A DNA stretch of 9,570 bases, from NCBI GenBank assembly GCA_030611815.1, contig JAUWPC010000121.1, positions 1-9,570 of the forward strand, written 5' to 3'. Source of the stretch: Desulfobacteraceae bacterium. Lineage in GTDB: Bacteria > Desulfobacterota > DSM-4660 > Desulfatiglandales > Desulfatiglandaceae. How positions within the stretch are numbered: the stretch's first letter is position 1; every line of letters begins with the position of its first letter. Position numbers and translations under genes: made by a program. Shown here piece by piece: positions 6,149 through 9,570 of this stretch. A model generated the notes under the pieces. That model was not told where the DNA came from. It made no database searches and saw only the letters and a list, made by a program, of their open reading frames with translations.

Positions 6149-6862
6149 ATGATCTTAGCCATAAACACGTCCACCCTGCAATTTTCGCTTGCACTTCTGG
6201 CTGAGGATGGAACTCTCTTGACAGAATACCTGATGCCTGGAGGGAAAGGGCATTTCGGAAGCCTTATGCCGGCCCTCGATTTCATGCTCAACTCCTCAAA
6301 ATCCGAGATCAGGGACGTAAAGTGCATTTCGGTTGCAACAGGCCCGGGGAGTTTTACAGGCCTGAGGGTAGGGATTTCCTTAGCCAAAGGGTTGTGCCAT
6401 GCCCTTCAGGTCCCTGTTGTCGGTATATCAAGCCTCGAAGCCATGGCGAGCCAAATCCCATATGCAGACTTACCCGTGGCCCCTGTTCTCACTTCCAGGA
6501 AAGGAGAGGCCTTTACCGCTCAATTCACATGGAACGATAACGGGGAGCTAATAAGATCAGGGGATGATACCAGCCTGAAATTTGAGGACTTTCCTTCCCT
6601 GTTCCAGAAACCGACCCTCTTCATTGGAAATAATTATGCGAACCAGGGACCGGCTATAAATAAACTACTTGGCTCCCTCGCCCTCTTAGCTCCGGCCTGC
6701 TTGTGGAATCTAAGGGCATCTTCAATAGGATCATTGGCCCTCAAAAAATTCCTTTTGGGCGATCTTGATGATCCATATCTCCTCAACCCTCTCTATCTCC
6801 GCCCCCCTGACATACAACCAAACCCATTTTCGCCGCTTTCCAAATCAAATAGTCCCTCCTGA
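6149..6862 (+). CDS. tsaB: tRNA t6A37 biosynthesis protein TsaB (YeaZ family)
   Basis: Partner of TsaD in the complex that places threonylcarbamoyl on A37 of ANN-decoding tRNAs; it is an ASKHA-fold protein with a structural rather than catalytic role. Evidence: the N-terminal I-L-A-I-N-T-S-T strand, the family hallmark G-P-G-S-F-T-G-L-R-V-G (65-75), the G-I-S-S-L-E-A-M-A segment (92-100), the R-K-G-E loop (117-120) that replaces the usual D-A-R-R-G-E, and the C-terminal P-L-Y-L-R-P-P. The 237 residues fit the family. An in-frame TAA nine bases upstream forces this start, though no Shine-Dalgarno sequence is visible. tsaB after rseP is a plausible operon end. tsaC, tsaD and tsaE are not in the window. 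It belongs functionally with the translation genes rpsB, tsf and frr. Confidence 0.93.
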   Translation: MILAINTSTLQFSLALLAEDGTLLTEYLMPGGKGHFGSLMPALDFMLNSSKSEIRDVKCISVATGPGSFTGLRVGISLAKGLCHALQVPVVGISSLEAMASQIPYADLPVAPVLTSRKGEAFTAQFTWNDNGELIRSGDDTSLKFEDFPSLFQKPTLFIGNNYANQGPAINKLLGSLALLAPACLWNLRASSIGSLALKKFLLGDLDDPYLLNPLYLRPPDIQPNPFSPLSKSNSPS

Positions 6863-6912
6863 CCAGCCTTCACAGATCAAAGGATACGCCTCGGCCTTGT
6901 TTCCGTTCTCCG

Positions 6913-6942
6913 CTATACATGTTAGGGATTCCGTGGTATAGT
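6913..6942 (+). promoter_or_regulatory. Candidate sigma70 promoter for the glycosyltransferase
   Basis: TATACA (6914-6919) and TATAGT (6937-6942) are separated by 17 bases; the -10 hexamer matches the consensus at five of six positions, the -35 at four. CTATAC (6913-6918) and GTATAG (6936-6941) form a perfect 6-bp inverted repeat laid over both hexamers, which could be an operator. It would give a leader of about 55 bases before the ATG at 7006. This is inference from pattern only. Confidence 0.35.
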
Positions 6943-7005
6943 TTTTAATAGCGGTTCTGAAATTATCATTTTTCAAGAAAACGTCTATTAAAAAGGGGAT
7001 TTGCA

Positions 7006-8247
7006 ATGAAACGGATCGGATTTGTATCAACACGAATAGCTGGTACAGACGGTGTGTCGCTTGAAACTTATAAGTGGTATCAGGTTCTGGACCGGAACAG
7101 GTATGAATGCTATTTTTTTGCAGGGGAACTGGACACCCCCCCGGATCGATCTTTATTGGAACCGAAGGCCCATTTTAATGAACCGGAGATCCTGGAAATC
7201 CATGATGCATGTTTTGGAACATCCACCCGCAAGAGTTCCCTGTCCAAGCGTATTCATGAACTAAAAGATTTCCTCAAGTCAAGATTATATGAGTTTTGCG
7301 GCAATTTTGATATTGACCTTATAATCCCAGAAAATGCCTTAGCTATTCCTATGAACATCCCTTTGGGAATGGCTATAACGGAATTCATGGGTGAAACGGG
7401 TATACCGGCTATTGCCCACCACCATGATTTTAGCTGGGAGCGAAAGCGCTTTCTGATCAACGCGGTCCAGGACTACCTCCAGTACGCTTTTCCCCCAACC
7501 ATCGAATCACTCCGCCACGTGGTGATTAACTCTGAGGCCTCCAGGCAGTTGAGCTACCGGAGAGGTATTAGTAATGTCATAATCCCTAACGTCTTTGATT
7601 TTGCCAACCCGGCTCCGGACTCACCCAACAGCACCTCACTCCGGAATGAACTGGGATTCGAAAAAGATGATCTCTTTGTGCTTCAGCCTACCAGGGTAGT
7701 CCCCCGCAAATGGATCGAACGGGCTGTTGAACTGGTAAGCCTTTTGGGTCTATCTAATCCTCGACTGGTTGTTTCCCACGAAGCTGGAGATGAAGGGGAC
7801 CTGTATGCAAAGAGGGTCCTGGAATATGCCCATCGTCTTGGCGTGGGTATGATATACATGGGCGATAAAGTTGGATCATCCCGATGTTTTAAGGCCAACA
7901 GTGATAAAAAATACACCATTGATGATGTCTATCAGAGTGCCGATCTGGTGACTTATCCTTCCGGCTACGAAGGATTCGGTAATGCCTTTGTAGAGTCCAT
8001 CTACTTTAAGAGACCGATCGTAGTAAACCGCTATTCCATTTTTGTCGAGGACATTGAGCCCTATGGCTTTGATGTGATCCCTTTTGAAGGCTTCGTAACC
8101 AAGACGATTGGTGATCGCGTCATGCAATTCCTTGAGCCGGAGAATGTGAGAACAACGGCTGATAAAAATTATGAGTTGGGAGAAAAATACTTCTCCTATG
8201 AGGTGTTGGAACAGAAACTCCTGCCTATTATAGAATCATTTCGGTAA
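7006..8247 (+). CDS. GT4-type retaining glycosyltransferase, substrate unknown
   Basis: A 413-residue GT-B fold enzyme. The N-terminal Rossmann-like half begins with I-G-F-V-S-T-R and an acceptor loop G-T-D-G-V-S-L-E (13-20), and contains H-H-H-D-F-S-W-E-R (138-146). The hinge carries N-S-E-A-S-R (175-180) and V-I-I-P-N-V-F-D-F (191-199). The C-terminal nucleotide-sugar half has L-Q-P-T-R-V-V-P-R-K (226-235) and the GT4 E-x7-E motif, Glu322 and Glu330, in Y-E-G-F-G-N-A-F-V-E. No signal peptide or membrane span is seen, so it is cytoplasmic. The GTDGVS loop with HDFxWER recalls mannosylglucosylglycerate synthase-type compatible-solute enzymes, but a polysaccharide or lipid role cannot be excluded. 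AAGGGG (6993-6998) seven bases upstream supports the start. It stands alone, 143 bases after tsaB, with no sugar-nucleotide genes nearby. Confidence 0.85.
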   Translation: MKRIGFVSTRIAGTDGVSLETYKWYQVLDRNRYECYFFAGELDTPPDRSLLEPKAHFNEPEILEIHDACFGTSTRKSSLSKRIHELKDFLKSRLYEFCGNFDIDLIIPENALAIPMNIPLGMAITEFMGETGIPAIAHHHDFSWERKRFLINAVQDYLQYAFPPTIESLRHVVINSEASRQLSYRRGISNVIIPNVFDFANPAPDSPNSTSLRNELGFEKDDLFVLQPTRVVPRKWIERAVELVSLLGLSNPRLVVSHEAGDEGDLYAKRVLEYAHRLGVGMIYMGDKVGSSRCFKANSDKKYTIDDVYQSADLVTYPSGYEGFGNAFVESIYFKRPIVVNRYSIFVEDIEPYGFDVIPFEGFVTKTIGDRVMQFLEPENVRTTADKNYELGEKYFSYEVLEQKLLPIIESFR

Positions 8248-8296
8248 CGAACCGACTCGAACCATTAGTGACTTACAGATTATTTTCTTCGAAAAA

Positions 8297-8316
8297 GGGA
8301 GGCCGTTTATGCAGTG
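8297..8316 (+). pseudogene. Possible relic gene start: strong RBS and ATG followed at once by a stop
   Basis: GGGAGG at 8297-8302, the strongest Shine-Dalgarno match in the window, stands six bases before an ATG at 8309-8311. The frame reads ATG-CAG-TGA and ends. The word AGTGAACT that begins the inverted-repeat segment starts at 8313, so it looks as if the element entered just behind the start codon of a gene whose body has been lost. It could also be chance or a regulatory mini-ORF. Confidence 0.25.
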
Positions 8317-8553
8317 AACTCCATAGGAGTTTGGAGTTTAAAGTTTGAAGTGCCTAAAGTTGTGGTACGCCTTCGGCGATTCAGTCTTGATAAAGAGATG
8401 CTTGTTTTGGCCAAACTGGATGTTGACGTCTGGTGGGTATTTCTTTTTCCAATAACTTCGGAGATTTAAAATTTAGCACTCGGTCAACAGCAGAGCCGGT
8501 CTTTAAACTGGACAGATTTCCTTAACTTTAGGCACTTCAAACTTTAGTTCACT
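8313..8553. repeat. MITE-like segment with 23-bp perfect inverted ends between convergent genes
   Basis: The arms 8339-8361 and 8524-8546 are perfect 23-base reverse complements (core AAGTTTGAAGTGCCTAAAG), 162 bases apart. Both sides also carry AGTGAACT outside the arm (8313-8320, and inverted at 8546-8553). On the right it joins the arm directly; on the left a 19-base insert containing GGAGTTT twice (8326-8332, 8333-8339) intervenes. The core holds a small CGCC-TTC-GGCG hairpin (8368-8378) and no convincing gene. This accounts for most of the 331 bases between the glycosyltransferase and epmA. It has no transposase, so it is a non-autonomous insertion candidate, or a large bidirectional fold between converging transcripts. 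Confidence 0.7.
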
Positions 8554-8578
8554 TTAGCTCACTCTTGCGCAAGCGATC

Positions 8579-9490
8579 CTACACCTCTTCCGGTGTAAAC
8601 GGGACCACCTCGTCAATCTTCAGCGCACCGCTAAGGAGCATGGCCAATCTATCCACGCCGAGGGCGATGCCCGCGGCATCGGGCATATGTTCAAGAGACC
8701 TTAAAAACCTCTCCGGCATCGGATAGGTCTCCTTTCCCTCAGCATCTCTTATCTGCAGCTCCCTTTCAAACCTGGCCCTCTGCTCAACAGGATCATTTAA
8801 CTCGGAAAACCCGTTGGCCAATTCCAGGCCGGCAATATAAATCTCAAATCTCTCCGCCAGTGCCCTATTACCAGGTTGCCGTCTCGCCAATGCTCCCATG
8901 GCGGCGGGATAATCATACAGGAAGGTCGGCCTGATCATGCCCAGGTTCGGTTCGATTTCCTCTACCATAACCTGGTCAAAGCACCCCTCTTCAAGGGCCC
9001 TCTCCAGGGAGATGGAGGCGTATCGATCAAAGGCCGCTTCAACCGAGACCCGCTCCCATGGCCTCTTGACGTCGATTTCCCGGCCCCGGTACTCGATCGT
9101 TCCCCCCCTACCCAGGCGTCGTGACAAAAATAGGATCAGGGCCTCGCACTCATTCATAAGGGCCTTGTAGTCTATGCCGGTCCTGTACCATTCAAGAAGG
9201 GAAAATTCTGGGAGGTGGAGGTCTCCCCGTTCGCCCTCTCGAAAACATCTGCTGATCTGAAATATTTTGGGGAAGCCGGAGGCTAACAACCGCTTCATGC
9301 AAAGTTCGGGGGAGGTTTGGAGGTAGCGGCCGCCAGCGCGTATCGCCTCGATGTGGACCTCCGGTGCCAGGGCGGAGATGAGTTGGGGGGTTTCTACCTC
9401 CAAATACTCCCGTTCAATAAAAAACGCCCGGATCGACTGAATCATCCGGGCGCGCAGCCAAAGATTCCGTTTCCGGCCGGCCAATCTCAT
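8579..9490 (-). CDS. epmA: EF-P (R)-beta-lysine ligase EpmA (PoxA/GenX family)
   Basis: A truncated class II lysyl-tRNA synthetase paralogue that attaches (R)-beta-lysine to a lysine of EF-P, helping ribosomes through polyproline stretches. It has the catalytic core only and no anticodon-binding domain. Motif landmarks are V-E-T-P-Q-L, T-S-P-E-L-C-M-K-R-L-L, F-Q-I-S-R-C-F-R-E-G-E, L-P-E-F-S-L-L-E-W-Y-R, R-P-T-F-L-Y-D-Y-P-A, L-A-N-G-F-S-E-L and the motif 3 stretch G-I-A-L-G-V-D-R-L. Start choice: a TTG at 9553 and an ATG at 9532 both lie inside efp, and the latter has its G-run only one base away. The ATG at 9490 follows the efp stop and has AGGA seven bases upstream, giving 303 residues. I prefer it. 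It is directly downstream of efp, so enzyme and substrate are co-transcribed. epmB is not in view. Confidence 0.95.
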   Translation of the reverse strand: MRLAGRKRNLWLRARMIQSIRAFFIEREYLEVETPQLISALAPEVHIEAIRAGGRYLQTSPELCMKRLLASGFPKIFQISRCFREGERGDLHLPEFSLLEWYRTGIDYKALMNECEALILFLSRRLGRGGTIEYRGREIDVKRPWERVSVEAAFDRYASISLERALEEGCFDQVMVEEIEPNLGMIRPTFLYDYPAAMGALARRQPGNRALAERFEIYIAGLELANGFSELNDPVEQRARFERELQIRDAEGKETYPMPERFLRSLEHMPDAAGIALGVDRLAMLLSGALKIDEVVPFTPEEV

Positions 9491-9509
9491 CTGCTCATCC
9501 TGGCAGGAA

Positions 9510-9570
9510 TTAGTCTTTGACCCGAGTGACATACTCCCCGGTCCGGGTATCAATGGTTATCTTACCTCCC
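9510..9570 (-). CDS. efp: Elongation factor P, C-terminal end only (5' part outside window)
   Basis: On the minus strand the frame reads G-G-K-I-T-I-D-T-R-T-G-E-Y-V-T-R-V-K-D then TAA (9512-9510). This matches the conserved end of EF-P domain III (E. coli ends in I-K-V-D-T-R-S-G-E-Y-V-S-R-V-K). EF-P binds between the P and E sites and relieves stalling at consecutive prolines; its modifiable lysine lies in domain I, outside the window. Only 19 residues are visible. The epmA start preferred here lies 19 bases past this stop, so the two form a pair, which greatly strengthens both calls. Confidence 0.88.
   Translation of the reverse strand, partial: GGKITIDTRTGEYVTRVKD

Noticed and set aside
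8368..8378. CGCC-TTC-GGCG hairpin as terminator for the glycosyltransferase gene
   Set aside because: The stem is only four base pairs and is not followed by a T-run, so it fails as an intrinsic terminator.
8314..8469. 51-codon frame from a GTG at 8314 across the inverted-repeat element
   Set aside because: It starts with a rare codon poorly spaced from the GGGAGG, spans the element's arm and core, and resembles no family; chance openness is more likely.
8580..8597. TACACC-TCTTCC-GGTGTA hairpin at the epmA end
   Set aside because: It lies within the final codons of epmA, has only six pairs and lacks a T-run downstream on the minus strand.

Overview
The window reads as chromosomal DNA from a Gram-negative bacterium, most likely a Desulfobacterota (deltaproteobacterial) lineage. 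The evidence is the gene order rpsB-tsf-frr-uppS-cdsA-dxr-rseP-tsaB, the short (about 200-residue) EF-Ts and the efp-epmA pair. This placement is inferred from gene order and protein style, not from a database search. Genes are tightly packed on the + strand from 1 to about 6.9 kb. A lone glycosyltransferase follows, and then a convergent minus-strand pair (efp, epmA) closes the window.

Region by region: 1-498 is the C-terminal part of ribosomal protein S2. A 255-base spacer bracketed by inverted heptamer arrays leads to EF-Ts, which overlaps ribosome recycling factor by four bases. UppS (undecaprenyl-PP synthase) overlaps CdsA (CDP-diacylglycerol synthase) by one base. Then come Dxr (the MEP pathway reductoisomerase that feeds UppS with isoprenoid units), the intramembrane protease RseP and TsaB (tRNA t6A synthesis). 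The block therefore couples translation factors with envelope lipid and isoprenoid supply. At 7006-8247 a GT4-type glycosyltransferase has its own candidate promoter and a good ribosome binding site. At 8579-9570 on the minus strand lie EpmA (EF-P lysyltransferase) and, directly upstream, the last 19 codons of EF-P itself, so a modifier and its substrate sit side by side.

The most unusual part is between the genes. pyrH, which normally separates tsf and frr, is absent. Four intergenic gaps, and the gap between the convergent genes, carry short tandem arrays of 6-8 bp units. The unit ATTGATG occurs after rpsB, inverted before tsf, and again after rseP. Several arrays abut or supply the stop codon of the upstream gene. 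A 23-bp perfect inverted repeat at 8339/8546 frames a MITE-like 208-bp segment that appears to sit just behind the start codon of a lost gene. No phage, CRISPR, tRNA, rRNA or obvious defence system was seen, and the protein-coding content itself is conventional. The novelty, if any, lies in the intergenic repeat family and the missing pyrH.
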